Below, one piece after another: positions 1-9,018 of a stretch of 64,000 nucleotides of DNA; the first letter of the stretch is position 1; every line of letters begins with the position of its first letter. Under the pieces are notes generated by a model. The model was given only the letters and a program-made list of their open reading frames with translations, did no database searches and was not told the origin of the DNA. Origin of the DNA: Verrucomicrobiota bacterium. GTDB taxonomy: Bacteria; Verrucomicrobiota; Verrucomicrobiia; Limisphaerales; J093. The translations under genes were made by a program, and so were the position numbers. The stretch spans positions 32,770-96,769 of the forward strand of contig JAKQDD010000051.1 of the NCBI GenBank assembly GCA_029556615.1, given 5' to 3'.

Positions 1-157
1 GGGCGTTGACGTGGTAGCACTCGATGCCGAACCGCGGGGGCGGATCGGGAGGCGTTGCCTGACGGGCATCGCCTCCGAAGCCCTCGATCATCAATTGCAC
101 CATGAGGCTCTGGCCGTGGGTGGGCGGCGGGGTATGGGCGAAGACCAGCAGCTTCAT
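1..157 (-). CDS. Glycosyltransferase, N-terminal fragment (runs off the window)
   Basis: Only the first 52 codons are present; the gene continues beyond base 1. The start ATG (complement of 155-157) opens MKLLVFAHTPPPTHGQSLMV, the hydrophobic strand, H and GQS stretch typical of the N-terminal Rossmann half of GT-B glycosyltransferases of the family 4 type. Such enzymes transfer sugars from nucleotide donors onto cell-surface polysaccharides. The acceptor cannot be told from this piece. It is divergent from the sugar isomerase gene, with about 190 bases between the two starts in which I see no clear promoter. Confidence 0.6.
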   Translation of the reverse strand, partial: MKLLVFAHTPPPTHGQSLMVQLMIEGFGGDARQATPPDPPPRFGIECYHVNA

Positions 158-350
158 GGCGGGTCCCTTGTAAGCGGGATCGGGCGGGAAGTCCACGCGC
201 ATTCCATCTTGCCCGTCGTTGGGTCTGAGGACTAGGATTGCGATCCACGGGGTCCTGTGCGGCGCGGGGGAGAATCCGCGGTTTGGAGGATGAGGGCCCC
301 GCCGGCTTGATGGCGATGCCTGGAGCCGGATGGTGCATTTGGAGCAGATC

Positions 351-1976
351 ATGAAAGCAACTTCCCAATCCCGACGCGTGTATCTTGTGGCGAACGGCGA
401 TCTTCGGTTGTCGGCGAACCAGCAATGCTGGGCCGAGCAGGCGGCGATGGAAGCGCGGTTGACGGAGGCGATTCGCGGGGAGGGCTGGACGGTTCGCCGG
501 GCGCACGCGTACAACCCGGCGGTACGGCACGGGTTCATCGACTCGCAGAAGATGGGGATCGAGGTGTTTCGGGGGATTGAGCCCGAGGTGCCGCTGGTGG
601 TGGCGGAATCGGTGTGGCAATACAGCCAGCATCTTCTGCCCGGGCTGCACACGCATCGCGGGCCGATCCTGACCGTGGCGAATTGGAGCGGCACGTGGCC
701 GGGTCTGGTGGGGATGTTGAATCTCAACGGGTCGCTGACCAAGATGGGCGTTCGCTACAGCAGCCTCTGGAGCGAGACCTTCACCGACCGGTTTTTCAGG
801 AGCGGCCTTCGGCAGTGGCTGGCCAGCGGGACGATTGCGCACGATCAGAGCCATGTCCGCGACCTGGGTCTGCTCAAGCTGCCGGCGGCGGACGAACAAC
901 TCGGGCGCGAGTTCGCGCGCCGGTTCCGGCGTGAGAAGGCCATTCTGGGGGTGTTCGACGAGGGTTGCATGGGGATGTACAACGCGATCATCCCGGACGA
1001 ACTGCTGGCGCCGACGGGCGTGTACAAGGAGCGTCTCAGCCAGTCCGCCCTGTACGCGGCGATGCAGGAGGTGTCGGATGCGGACGCCGCGATGGTGCTG
1101 GCGTGGATGCAGCGCAAGGGTCTGCGGTTCGAGTGGGGCCGGGACGAGGCCACGGAGCTGACCGAGCGTCAGACGCTGCTCCAGTGCAAGATGTACGTCG
1201 CGGCGCTTCGGATGGCGGACGCGTTTGGGTGCTCGGCGGTCGGCATTCAGTACCAGCAGGGGCTCAAGGATCTCGCGCCGGCCAGCGATCTGGTCGAGGG
1301 CATGCTCAACAACGTGGATCGGCCGCCGGTGGTCTGTCCGGAGACGGACCGGGTGTTATTTGCGGGCGAGGCGCTGCCGCACTTCAACGAAGTGGATGAA
1401 TGCGCGGGCCTGGACGGGCTGGTGACCTACCGGCTATGGCGGGAGCTGGGTTTTGCGCCGGAGAACACGCTGCATGATGTCCGGTGGGGCCAGCACTACC
1501 GGGGGCAGGGCTTGGACGACTACGTTTGGGTGCTCCTCATATCCGGCGCGGTGCCGCCGGCCCACTTGGTTGGGGGCTGGTCCGGGGCGAGCAGTGTGCG
1601 TCAGCCGCCGATGTACTTCCGATTGGGAGGCGGGACACTGAAGGGGGTGTCGCGGCCGGGCTGGATGGTCTGGAGCCGGGTGTTCGTCATGGACGGATGC
1701 CTGCAGGCGGACGTGGGCGTGCTCGAGGCGGTGAGTCTGCCGGCGCGGGAGACCGAGCGGCGGTGGCGGGAGACGAGCCCGCAGTGGCCGATCCTGCACG
1801 CGGTCTTCCGGGGGATCACGCGCGACCAGATGATGGCGCGCCACAAGTCGAACCACATCCAGGTGGTGTACGCGCCGACGCTCAAGCAGGCGCACCGGGC
1901 CTGCCGGGTGAAGGCTGCCGCGCTGGCGGAGCTCGGCCTGAAGGTCCACCTGTGCGGGGACGTCGATCTGGCGTGA
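351..1976 (+). CDS. L-fucose isomerase-family sugar isomerase
   Basis: A 541-residue protein resembling the L-fucose/L-arabinose isomerase superfamily, which interconverts aldoses and ketoses with a divalent metal in the cytoplasm. Visible family blocks are NWSGTWPGLVGMLNLNG near residues 111-127, VFDEGCMGMYNAI near 201-213 and a C-terminal KSNHIQVVYA near 499-508, whose His is a candidate active-site residue. The ATG at 351 is preferred over an in-frame ATG at 330 because GGAG lies six bases upstream of it. The stop overlaps the start of the next gene by four bases (GTGA), so it is probably coupled to the sugar ABC transporter genes behind it. The true substrate (fucose, arabinose or another deoxysugar) is not shown by the sequence. 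Confidence 0.8.
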   Translation: MKATSQSRRVYLVANGDLRLSANQQCWAEQAAMEARLTEAIRGEGWTVRRAHAYNPAVRHGFIDSQKMGIEVFRGIEPEVPLVVAESVWQYSQHLLPGLHTHRGPILTVANWSGTWPGLVGMLNLNGSLTKMGVRYSSLWSETFTDRFFRSGLRQWLASGTIAHDQSHVRDLGLLKLPAADEQLGREFARRFRREKAILGVFDEGCMGMYNAIIPDELLAPTGVYKERLSQSALYAAMQEVSDADAAMVLAWMQRKGLRFEWGRDEATELTERQTLLQCKMYVAALRMADAFGCSAVGIQYQQGLKDLAPASDLVEGMLNNVDRPPVVCPETDRVLFAGEALPHFNEVDECAGLDGLVTYRLWRELGFAPENTLHDVRWGQHYRGQGLDDYVWVLLISGAVPPAHLVGGWSGASSVRQPPMYFRLGGGTLKGVSRPGWMVWSRVFVMDGCLQADVGVLEAVSLPARETERRWRETSPQWPILHAVFRGITRDQMMARHKSNHIQVVYAPTLKQAHRACRVKAAALAELGLKVHLCGDVDLA

Positions 1977-3571
1977 ATCCCGAGGGCAGTCCGTCCCTGA
2001 CGGGACCCGAGGGGCTGGAGGGGACGTGTCCTCCGCCGCTGGTGCGGATGATCGGCATCAGCAAGCGGTTCGGGCCGGTTCCCGTGCTCCGGAGCGTCGA
2101 CGTCGAGGTGCGGCGGGGCGAGGTGTTGATTCTTGCCGGCGAGAATGGGGCGGGGAAGAGCACGCTCATCAAGATTCTGGGCGGGGTGCACACCGAGTAC
2201 GAGGGCGACCTCGAGGTTGCTGGGCGCCGGGTGCGGCCGCGCAGTCCGCTCGAGGCCAATGCGCTGGGCATCGCGGTCATTTATCAAGAGCTCTCGCTGG
2301 TCCCGAGTTTGAGCGTGGCGGACAACATTTTCCTGGGTCGTCCGCTGACCCGGCGTGGCTTCGTGCGGGATGGGGAGCAGCGCCGCGAGGCGGAGCGTTG
2401 GTTTCGGCAATTGGGCATTCCGATTCCGGTGACGGCCCCGGTGGACACCCTGTCGATCGCGCAGCAGCAGCTCACGGAGATTGTCAAGGCGCTCTCGCGC
2501 GAGGCGCAGGTGATCGTGATGGATGAGCCGACGAGCGCGTTGAATGCGCCGGAGGTGGACCGGTTGTTTGGGTTGATCGCGGAGCTCAAGGGGCGCGGCT
2601 GCGGGATCGTTTACATCACCCACAAGATGGAGGAGATCGAGCGGATTGGCGACCGGATCACGGTGCTCCGGGACGGCGAACGGGTGGGGACGGCGGCGGC
2701 GGCGGAGCTGCCGCCCGCCCGTTTGATCGAGTGGATGGTGGGTCGTCAGATGGACGCCCAATTCCCGCGGCACACCCCGCAGATGGGGGAGGAGCGGCTT
2801 CGGCTCGAGTCGTTCAGCGTTCGGGAGTCGCCGTCGGATCCTCAGCCGGCGGTCGACGGTGTTTCGCTGAGCGTGCGCGCGGGCGAGATTGTGGGCGTTG
2901 GCGGGCTGCAGGGTTCGGGGGCGAGCCAGCTGTTTCTCGGTTTGTTTGGCGCCTACGGGCGTAGGGTGGGAGGCAAGGCCTGGCTGGACGGCCGGCCCTT
3001 GGAGGTGGTGTCGCCCCGGGCGGCGATCCGCCAAGGGGTGGCGCTGCTGACGAGCGACCGGAAAGCCACGGGGTTGGTGTTGCCGCTGTCGATCACGGCG
3101 AACGCGACCCTGGCGGATCTGCCCCGGCTGTCGCCGGGCGGCTGGCGGCGGCCGGCGCGGGAGGTGGCGGTGGCGGAGGCGTTGGGCCGCCGATTGTCGC
3201 TGCGGGCGGCTTCGCTGGGTCTCGAGGTGAACGCCTTGTCCGGGGGGAACCAGCAGAAGGTGGCGTTGGCCAAGTGGCTGCAGACGGAGCCGCGGTTGCT
3301 GCTGCTGGACGAGCCGACGCGGGGCATTGATGTCGGCGCGAAGCGGGATGTCTACGCGCTGATGAATGCGCTGACGGCGCAGGGTTTGGCGATTTTGCTT
3401 ATCACCTCGGAATTGCCGGAGCTGCTGGCGCTCAGCGATCGCATCGTGGTGTTGCACCGGGGGCGGGTGACGGCCCGGATGGACCGGGGTGCGGCGACGC
3501 CGGAGAAGGTGCTTGCCGCGGCGATGGGCGCGACTGCGGAACCGACGGTGGTGAGCCAGGAGACCCTTTGA
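1973..3571 (+). CDS. Sugar ABC transporter ATP-binding protein (RbsA/XylG type, two ATPase domains)
   Basis: Two fused ABC ATPase domains, as in ribose/xylose/galactose importers. Domain 1 has Walker A GENGAGKST (about residues 57-65), signature LSIAQQQ and Walker B VIVMDEPTSAL. Domain 2 has the degenerate P-loop GLQGSGASQ usual for this family, signature LSGGNQQK and Walker B LLLLDEPTRGID. A GTG at 1973 overlaps the isomerase stop and gives 532 residues; an ATG at 2048 would begin just before the conserved domain and is an alternative start. It overlaps the permease by four bases. No periplasmic sugar-binding protein gene is present in the window, which is unusual for this transporter type. 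Confidence 0.9.
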   Translation: MNPEGSPSLTGPEGLEGTCPPPLVRMIGISKRFGPVPVLRSVDVEVRRGEVLILAGENGAGKSTLIKILGGVHTEYEGDLEVAGRRVRPRSPLEANALGIAVIYQELSLVPSLSVADNIFLGRPLTRRGFVRDGEQRREAERWFRQLGIPIPVTAPVDTLSIAQQQLTEIVKALSREAQVIVMDEPTSALNAPEVDRLFGLIAELKGRGCGIVYITHKMEEIERIGDRITVLRDGERVGTAAAAELPPARLIEWMVGRQMDAQFPRHTPQMGEERLRLESFSVRESPSDPQPAVDGVSLSVRAGEIVGVGGLQGSGASQLFLGLFGAYGRRVGGKAWLDGRPLEVVSPRAAIRQGVALLTSDRKATGLVLPLSITANATLADLPRLSPGGWRRPAREVAVAEALGRRLSLRAASLGLEVNALSGGNQQKVALAKWLQTEPRLLLLDEPTRGIDVGAKRDVYALMNALTAQGLAILLITSELPELLALSDRIVVLHRGRVTARMDRGAATPEKVLAAAMGATAEPTVVSQETL

Positions 3572-4572
3572 TGAGTGCCGCTTCTTCGACCCCGTTGGGC
3601 AGGCTGGGAACGAACCCGGCGTTTCGCGCCGGGCTGGCTTTGGCGCTGGTCTTGTTGCTGGGCGTGGTGTTCAACGCCGACGGGGCTTTTTTCAAGGTGG
3701 GCACGCATCGGGACGCGCTGCGGCACACGTCGGTCTTTGGGATTCTGGCCTGCGGCATGACGCTGGTGATCATCACGGGGGGAATCGACCTGGCGGTGGG
3801 GAGCGTGGTGGCCCTGGTGGCGGTGGTGTTCTCGCTGATGAGCATCCACTGGGGATGGTCGCCTGCGGTGTCGGTGCCGGCGAGTCTCCTGATGGGGGCG
3901 GCATGCGGCGGTGCGGCGGGGATGCTGACGGCGTGGTTTCGGATCCAGCCCTTCATCGCCACGCTGGCCATGATGGTTTTCGCGCGCGGGCTGGCGAAGA
4001 CGCTGTCCGACGGGATGAAAGTCTCGACGGCGGTGAAGAACGCCGACGGGACGTACCGGTATGTGGACGTGCCTGCGGTGTTCCGGTTCATCGACAACCG
4101 GATTCTGGACGGCAACCTGTCGGTGGTGACGGTGATTTTCGTCGTTTGCGCCTTGCTGACGTGGGTGGTGCTGGCGCGGCATCGGTGGGGTCGTCAACTC
4201 TACGCGATTGGTGGCAACGAGGAGGCTGCCCGGCTTTCGGGTGTCCCGGTGGATCGGACCAAGATACTGGCCTACGCGGTCTGCGGTGCGCTGGCGGCGG
4301 TGGCAGGGCTTTGCCAGGCGGCCCAGGAACAGCAGGGGGATCCCGAGGCGGGTGCGGGCTATGAGCTGACGGCGATTGCGATTGTGGTGATCGGGGGCAC
4401 CACGTTGAGTGGCGGGCGGGGGGGGATCGGTTTGACGCTGCTCGGGACGCTCACGATTGGCTATCTCGAGAAGATCCTCAGCATCAACGCGGTGCCCGAG
4501 GCCAGCCGGCTGATGCTGACCGGAGCGATTATTGTGGTCGCGGTGCTGGCGCAGCGTCGCCGCCGCGGCTAG
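3568..4572 (+). CDS. Sugar ABC transporter permease (RbsC/XylH type)
   Basis: A 334-residue hydrophobic protein with about eight to ten membrane segments and the family blocks GMTLVIITGGIDLAVGSV (about residues 62-79) and GGTTLSGGRGGIGLTLLG near 275-292. It would form the inner-membrane channel for the ATPase encoded immediately upstream, whose stop overlaps this start as ATGA; a second ATG three bases on is possible. The stop TAG at 4570-4572 is the first three bases of a degraded copy of the dispersed repeat found elsewhere in the window. Confidence 0.9.
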   Translation: MMSAASSTPLGRLGTNPAFRAGLALALVLLLGVVFNADGAFFKVGTHRDALRHTSVFGILACGMTLVIITGGIDLAVGSVVALVAVVFSLMSIHWGWSPAVSVPASLLMGAACGGAAGMLTAWFRIQPFIATLAMMVFARGLAKTLSDGMKVSTAVKNADGTYRYVDVPAVFRFIDNRILDGNLSVVTVIFVVCALLTWVVLARHRWGRQLYAIGGNEEAARLSGVPVDRTKILAYAVCGALAAVAGLCQAAQEQQGDPEAGAGYELTAIAIVVIGGTTLSGGRGGIGLTLLGTLTIGYLEKILSINAVPEASRLMLTGAIIVVAVLAQRRRRG

Positions 4573-4675
4573 AGTCCGCGACCGAGTTTGAGGTGGCGCC
4601 TCGCGAGCCAGGGGTTGGGCTTTGTAACCCGCCGTTTCGAGCCGACGTCTTTTCCGCTGCGGCGCCTCGCGAATG
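4570..4675. repeat. Degenerate copy of the TAG-bounded modular repeat
   Basis: Begins TAGAGTCCGCGAC, one change from the module A end TAGAGTCCTCGAC. It contains GGCGCCTCGCGA twice (about 4595 and 4661), close to the module B end GCGCCTCGCTA. The interior is not conserved, so this is either an old copy or chance similarity supported by its position at a stop codon. Confidence 0.4.
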
Positions 4676-4736
4676 AGGCTGCCGTGATCAGCGTTTTGAT
4701 TGGAACGCCCAATGCGGAACAACACGTCGACGACCT

Positions 4737-5207
4737 ATGAAACCACATCCCACCCGCTGTCTGACCGCCCTCTTGTTGGGAGGACTTCTTGTCTGCGTCC
4801 CCTCGGCTTTCGCCCAGGAGAAGAACCCCGGGCGCAAGGCCGAGCGGCCCAAGGCTGAGGCCGGCGCCCGTGTCGAGCAGCAGAAGAAACTCGTTGAAGA
4901 CCTGAAATTGACGGAGGATCAGAAGACCCAATACAAGGCGCTCTTTCAGGAAGAGGCCAAGAAGCGGAAGGAACTCCGGGAGAACACGGCGGTGACGCCT
5001 CAAGAGCGCCGGGCCAAGGCCAAGGAGATCCGGGACGGGACGACAGCAAAGGTGAAGAAGCTCTTCACGCCCGAGCAATTCGAGAAGTGGCAAAAGGCGC
5101 GGCAAGCGCCCAAGACGGAATCGGCTGAGAAGCCGGCCAAGCAACGGGTCAAGCAGCCGGCCGAAAAGCCAGCCAAGCAGCCAGCCAAGCGCCAGAAGGC
5201 GGTGTAA
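4737..5207 (+). CDS. Secreted Spy-like, Lys/Ala-rich protein
   Basis: A 156-residue protein with a clear signal peptide (hydrophobic LLLGGLLVCVPSAFA, cleavage expected before QEKN). The mature part is highly charged and largely helical. It carries LTxxQ-like motifs (LTEDQ, VTPQER, FTPEQFEKW) reminiscent of periplasmic Spy/CpxP-type proteins. The C-terminus is low complexity with repeated EKPAKQ/PAKQ units. The function is unknown; a periplasmic chaperone or metal-response role is only a family-level guess. It stands alone between the sugar transporter and the PEP-CTERM gene. Confidence 0.7.
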   Translation: MKPHPTRCLTALLLGGLLVCVPSAFAQEKNPGRKAERPKAEAGARVEQQKKLVEDLKLTEDQKTQYKALFQEEAKKRKELRENTAVTPQERRAKAKEIRDGTTAKVKKLFTPEQFEKWQKARQAPKTESAEKPAKQRVKQPAEKPAKQPAKRQKAV

Positions 5208-5290
5208 CGGTGAGGCGAGGATCGGGTGCAAGACAGGATTCCGGAGGCTTGAGTTTAGGGGAATGCTCCGTTGCCTGTCCGGTGTGGGGA

Positions 5291-5330
5291 AGACGGGATG
5301 GACGGGATGAACAGGATGACCCGACAGGAT
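5291..5330 (+). repeat. Short GGGATGGAC-type direct repeats
   Basis: Imperfect roughly 9-base units: AGACGGGAT, GGACGGGAT, GAACAGGAT, then GACAGGAT. They lie in the 285-base gap between 5207 and 5493, which otherwise holds the sequence shared with 40471-40522 and no gene I can support. Confidence 0.5.
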
Positions 5331-5354
5331 ATGGGGACAGGTTCAGAGTTGCGC

Positions 5355-5397
5355 CCCACCCGAGCCACAGGCGTTAAGGCGAGGATCCGGGTCCGTT
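5355..5397 (+). repeat. Copy 1 of a second dispersed sequence (GAGGATCCGGG type)
   Basis: Contains CGAGCCACAGGCGTTAAGGC followed by GAGGATCCGGG. A near match (CGAGCCGCAGGCGTCAGGC then GAGGATCCGGG) occurs at 40471-40522. Both are intergenic and both are followed by a TCCGT stretch. Confidence 0.5.
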
Positions 5398-5492
5398 CTT
5401 CCGACTTGACAGATCAGGCGGTTTTGACTAGCCACGGCTCCGCACTACCACGCGGAGTTCAGCCCGGACAAGACGTATCCAGTGGATCGCTC

Positions 5493-6194
5493 ATGAAGAC
5501 AACGCCTCGCTCCCTTCCCGCCTCCTTGCTTCTCCTGACGGCTGCCACCGTAGCGGTCCAAGCCCAAACCGTTGTCTATGACAACCTTAGCACGACTGCA
5601 ACCGCAGGGTACTCGCAACCCAACGTCGACTTGCCCGTCTTCGGCGATTCGCTCACTCTCGCGCAGCCGGGCGTGCTGACTTGGTTTTCGGCTTCACTGT
5701 ACAACTCCACCTCTGGCGGGAATAGCGGGTCGATCCTGACCGGGACGATGGAGATCAAGTTCTACGACAACACCGTTCCGTACACAGGTGGCGCCATCGC
5801 CAATCCGCTTCTGGCCACTGGCATCATGCCGTGGGATTTCACAGCCGACGGCGGGTTGCCGGCGGGCTACTACGCCACCGACGAGGTGGACTTTTCGTTT
5901 CTGAACGTCTATCTGCCGCAGGAGGTCTTGGTGACCCAGCAGTTCACGATGACCGACGGCACCAGCACCCGCAACGGCCTGACTCTGTTCTCGGACCCCG
6001 TCACGGGATCGAGTCCGGACACGGTTTACATCTCTTCGTCGACGACCCCTCCGGACCTCTACACGTTTGGGGGCAATCCCGGTCAATTCGGGTACCGGAT
6101 CGAGGTTGTGCCGGAGCCGACGCCCTATCTGGCTGCCGGGTTGCTCTTGGGCTTTGCAGCGTGGCAGAGCTACAGGCGCCCGCGGTCGGCCTGA
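5493..6194 (+). CDS. PEP-CTERM sorting domain protein
   Basis: A 233-residue exported protein. The ATG at 5493 gives a signal peptide (LPASLLLLTAATVAVQA, cleavage before QTVVYDN). The C-terminus carries the PEP-CTERM anchor: VPEPTPYLAAG, a hydrophobic helix and a final basic run YRRPRSA. In known systems exosortase removes this tail and the protein is exported to the surface or matrix, usually in bacteria that make exopolysaccharide. No exosortase is in the window, but an exopolysaccharide export set lies at 48.7-53 kb. The middle region is beta-rich with no domain I recognise. Confidence 0.8.
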   Translation: MKTTPRSLPASLLLLTAATVAVQAQTVVYDNLSTTATAGYSQPNVDLPVFGDSLTLAQPGVLTWFSASLYNSTSGGNSGSILTGTMEIKFYDNTVPYTGGAIANPLLATGIMPWDFTADGGLPAGYYATDEVDFSFLNVYLPQEVLVTQQFTMTDGTSTRNGLTLFSDPVTGSSPDTVYISSSTTPPDLYTFGGNPGQFGYRIEVVPEPTPYLAAGLLLGFAAWQSYRRPRSA

Positions 6195-6206
6195 GCCACG
6201 CCGCTC

Positions 6207-7352
6207 TCAGGGAGAGCTCGTCACGTCGACGTGGTAATCCTTCTTGAGCTGGTCGAAGTACGCGGGGAGGCGCTGTTGCATCTCTTGTCCGGCGAGGAGC
6301 TCGCGCAGGTCTTTCTCGATTTCCTCGAGGGTGGGCCTGCCTCCGGGGAGGCGTTCGAGCACTTGAACCACGTTATAGCCCGCCTTGGTTTCGACGACCT
6401 CGCTGACCTGGCCAGCGGAGAGGCCGAACAGGACGCCCCGCAGCTCGGGATAGGTGACTGATTCCCGGGAGAGGGTGTATTCCCCTCCCGTGGTTTCGAG
6501 GTCGGGATCTTCGGAGAGCTCCCGGATGAGGGCGGCGAAGTCTTCGCCGGCGCGGCTTCGATCGACGGCCTGTTGGGCCTTGGCCCGTTTGGCGGCCTTT
6601 TGGTCGTCTGGGAGATCCGCGCCGGAGGCCCGGTCGCGGGTGCTGAGGAAGACCATGCGCATTTTGACGCGGTCGGGTCGTTCGACGCGGGCGAGGTTGG
6701 CCTTCTTGAGATCCGCGAGGCGGGTTTGGTTTTCGGTGTAGGCGGGGGTATTGGTCTCGAGGTTTTGCTCCAAGCGGCTGAGGGTCTCGCGGATCTGGCG
6801 GGCGGGCAGGTCGATGCCCTCCTGGTAGAATTCCCGGAGCTGTTCGTCAGTGATCACGACCTTGGACTTGATTTCGCGGCTGAGGACGGTTTCGACCAGG
6901 GCTTGTTCGAAGGCGCGGGTTTCGAAGAGGGCGGGTTTGATGCCGGCGGCGGTGAGCTGGCGACGGTAGGACTCTTCGGATCGGGCCTTGGCCTTGGTGT
7001 TGGCCACAAACTGGTCTGCTGCCGCCTGGGCCTTGGTCCGGTCTTCGTCGGTTGCGCGTTGCTGCAGCATGCGGATGAGGAGCAAGCGATCCAGCATCTG
7101 GTTTCGGATCTGGCGCCGCTGGGCATCGGGGATCGTCTGGCCTCGCGTCGAGGAGAGGGTGGCATTAAGGCCGCTGACCATGTCATCGACTTCGTTCTGG
7201 CGGATTTCGAATCCGTCGCCTTTGGCGACCACGGGGTTGGCGAAGAGCTCGAAGTCCGCCGGGGGCGGCTTCGAGTCGCCGGCGAGGGCGAGGGCGCCGG
7301 CGAATCCGCATGCGATCAAGGCGCCGGCGATCAAGGGGGATAAGGGTCTCAT
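6207..7352 (-). CDS. Peptidyl-prolyl cis-trans isomerase, parvulin/SurA type
   Basis: A 381-residue periplasmic foldase candidate. The start at 7352 gives a signal peptide (LIAGALIACGFAGALALAG). A helical SurA_N/PrsA-like domain follows (QNEVDDMVSG, then an RRQIRNQMLDRLLLIRML helix). The PpiC domain lies near residues 220-345, with GGEYTLSRESVTYPELRGVL and VSEVVETKAGYNVVQVLERL. Such proteins help outer-membrane proteins fold. It lies 37 bases downstream of serA and may be co-transcribed with it. In-frame codons upstream of 7352 run into serA and are not credible starts. Confidence 0.85.
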   Translation of the reverse strand: MRPLSPLIAGALIACGFAGALALAGDSKPPPADFELFANPVVAKGDGFEIRQNEVDDMVSGLNATLSSTRGQTIPDAQRRQIRNQMLDRLLLIRMLQQRATDEDRTKAQAAADQFVANTKAKARSEESYRRQLTAAGIKPALFETRAFEQALVETVLSREIKSKVVITDEQLREFYQEGIDLPARQIRETLSRLEQNLETNTPAYTENQTRLADLKKANLARVERPDRVKMRMVFLSTRDRASGADLPDDQKAAKRAKAQQAVDRSRAGEDFAALIRELSEDPDLETTGGEYTLSRESVTYPELRGVLFGLSAGQVSEVVETKAGYNVVQVLERLPGGRPTLEEIEKDLRELLAGQEMQQRLPAYFDQLKKDYHVDVTSSP

Positions 7353-7389
7353 GAGCCTGGGGACTTTGTTGGGTCTGCGGTGCGCCTTG

Positions 7390-8982
7390 CTAGAGGCGGA
7401 CGACGCGGATATTGCTGATATCGGGATCGCGACGGAGTTCGTCGAGCAGGGGTTCAGGCGGCACGCTATCGAGATTGAGGACGGTGAGGGCCTTGCCACC
7501 GGCCTTTTCCCGGTGGAGGCTCATGCTGGCGATATTGACCTGGTGGCGGCCGAGGAGGGAGCCGATGTGACCGACCATGCCTGGGCGGTCGGTGTTGTTG
7601 AGCAGCAGGAGGACACCCTTGGGCACGATTTCGACCGGTTCGCCGTTGAGGCGGACGATGCGGGGGCGCTGGAGGGCGCTGAAGAAGGTGCCGCCGGCGG
7701 AGACTTTCTGGTCTCCGGCGTACGCGGCCACGTGGAGCCACTCATGGAAATCCGTCTCCTCGTTGGACTTGATTTCTTCGATCAGCAGGCCCAGGCCGGC
7801 GGCGAGGGTGCGGACGTTGACCTGGTTGACGTCCTTGCCTCCGGCGAACGAGAGGAACCCGGTGAGCACGGCCCGGGTGACGGGGTCGGTCGGGAGCTCG
7901 TTGGCCTTGCCGCCGTAAGTCACCACGAGGCGGTCGTTGCGTTTGGGGCCGATTTGGGCCACGAGCCGGCCGAGTCGTTCCCCCAGGTTGAGGTAGGGTT
8001 TCACGCCCTCGCAGGTCTTTGCGTCCAGGTTGGGCAAATTGACGGCGTTCCGCACGGTTCCGTGCAGGAGGTAATCCGTGATGGCCTCGGCGACCTCGAT
8101 GCCGACGTTATCCTGGGCTTCCTCGGTGCTCGCCCCGAGGTGGGGGGTGAGGATGACCTGGGGGAGCGAGCGCAGCGGCGAGTCTGCCGGGAGCGGTTCC
8201 TTTTCGTAGACGTCGAGCGCGGCGCCGGCGACGTGGCCGGAGCGGATGGCCTCGATCAGATCCGACTCGCTGACGATTCCACCCCGGGCGCAATTGAGGA
8301 CGCGGACTCCGTGTTTCATGCGGGCGAAGGCGGCGGCGTTGACCATGCCCCGCGTTTCATCGCTCATCGGCATGTGGACGGTGAGGAAATCGACGTGGGG
8401 GTAGAGATCGTCGACCTTCTCGACCAGCTCGACCTGGAGCGCCTTGGCGCGGGAGAGGGTGAGGTAGGGGTCGTACGCCAGCACCCGCATGCCGAAGGCC
8501 ACAGCGCGTCGTGCGACCTCGCCGCCGATGCGGCCGAGGCCGAGGATGCCGAGGGTTTTGCCGTACAATTCGGTGCCTTGAAAGGCTTTGCGGTTCCATT
8601 CGCCGGCGTGCATCGAGGTGTGGGCGAGGGGGATGCGTCGGGCGAGCGCCATGAGCATCGAGAAGGTGAGTTCGGCGGTCGAGATGGTGTTGCCGCCGGG
8701 GGTGTTCATGACGACCACGCCGCGCTGGGTGGCGGCCTCGACATCGACGTTGTCCACGCCCACGCCGGCGCGTCCGACGACCCGCAGTTGGGGCGCATTA
8801 TCGATCACGGTCCGTGTCACCTTGGTCTCCGACCGGACGACGAGCGCCGCGACGCCCGGGAGCCTGGGGACGAGTTCCGCCTCGGGGAGCCGTTTCTCGA
8901 GCACCTCGACGTCGAACTCAGGCTGCCGCTGGAGCAGCGCCACGCCTTTTGCCGACACCGGATCGCAGACCAGGATCTTCAT
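7390..8982 (-). CDS. serA: D-3-phosphoglycerate dehydrogenase, long form with ACT domain
   Basis: First step of phosphorylated serine synthesis: oxidation of 3-phosphoglycerate to 3-phosphohydroxypyruvate with NAD. The 530-residue length fits the long bacterial form. Visible blocks are GRAGVGVDNVDV, the Rossmann GLGRIGGEVARRA near residues 146-158, NCARGGIVSE, and the catalytic His region LTPHLGASTEEAQDNV. An intervening domain and a C-terminal ACT domain follow (about residues 455-530, DRPGMVGHIGSLLGRHQVNI), the site of serine feedback in homologues. ATG 8982 (MKILVCD) is preferred over 9006. It lies 36 bases behind the SpoIIM gene at the tail of a long minus-strand run. Confidence 0.93.
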   Translation of the reverse strand: MKILVCDPVSAKGVALLQRQPEFDVEVLEKRLPEAELVPRLPGVAALVVRSETKVTRTVIDNAPQLRVVGRAGVGVDNVDVEAATQRGVVVMNTPGGNTISTAELTFSMLMALARRIPLAHTSMHAGEWNRKAFQGTELYGKTLGILGLGRIGGEVARRAVAFGMRVLAYDPYLTLSRAKALQVELVEKVDDLYPHVDFLTVHMPMSDETRGMVNAAAFARMKHGVRVLNCARGGIVSESDLIEAIRSGHVAGAALDVYEKEPLPADSPLRSLPQVILTPHLGASTEEAQDNVGIEVAEAITDYLLHGTVRNAVNLPNLDAKTCEGVKPYLNLGERLGRLVAQIGPKRNDRLVVTYGGKANELPTDPVTRAVLTGFLSFAGGKDVNQVNVRTLAAGLGLLIEEIKSNEETDFHEWLHVAAYAGDQKVSAGGTFFSALQRPRIVRLNGEPVEIVPKGVLLLLNNTDRPGMVGHIGSLLGRHQVNIASMSLHREKAGGKALTVLNLDSVPPEPLLDELRRDPDISNIRVVRL

Positions 8983-9018
8983 AATCGAACGCGTCTCGTT
9001 GGCCACAGAGAACGGAGA

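Noticed and set aside
1601..3457. Long antisense open frame across the isomerase and ABC ATPase genes
   Set aside because: It is rich in Arg, Gln, Pro and His with no domain, and it mirrors the codon bias of the real genes. Similar long shadows at 6988-9129, 9316-10905, 11388-12797, 30088-31578 and 61541-63580 were dropped for the same reason.
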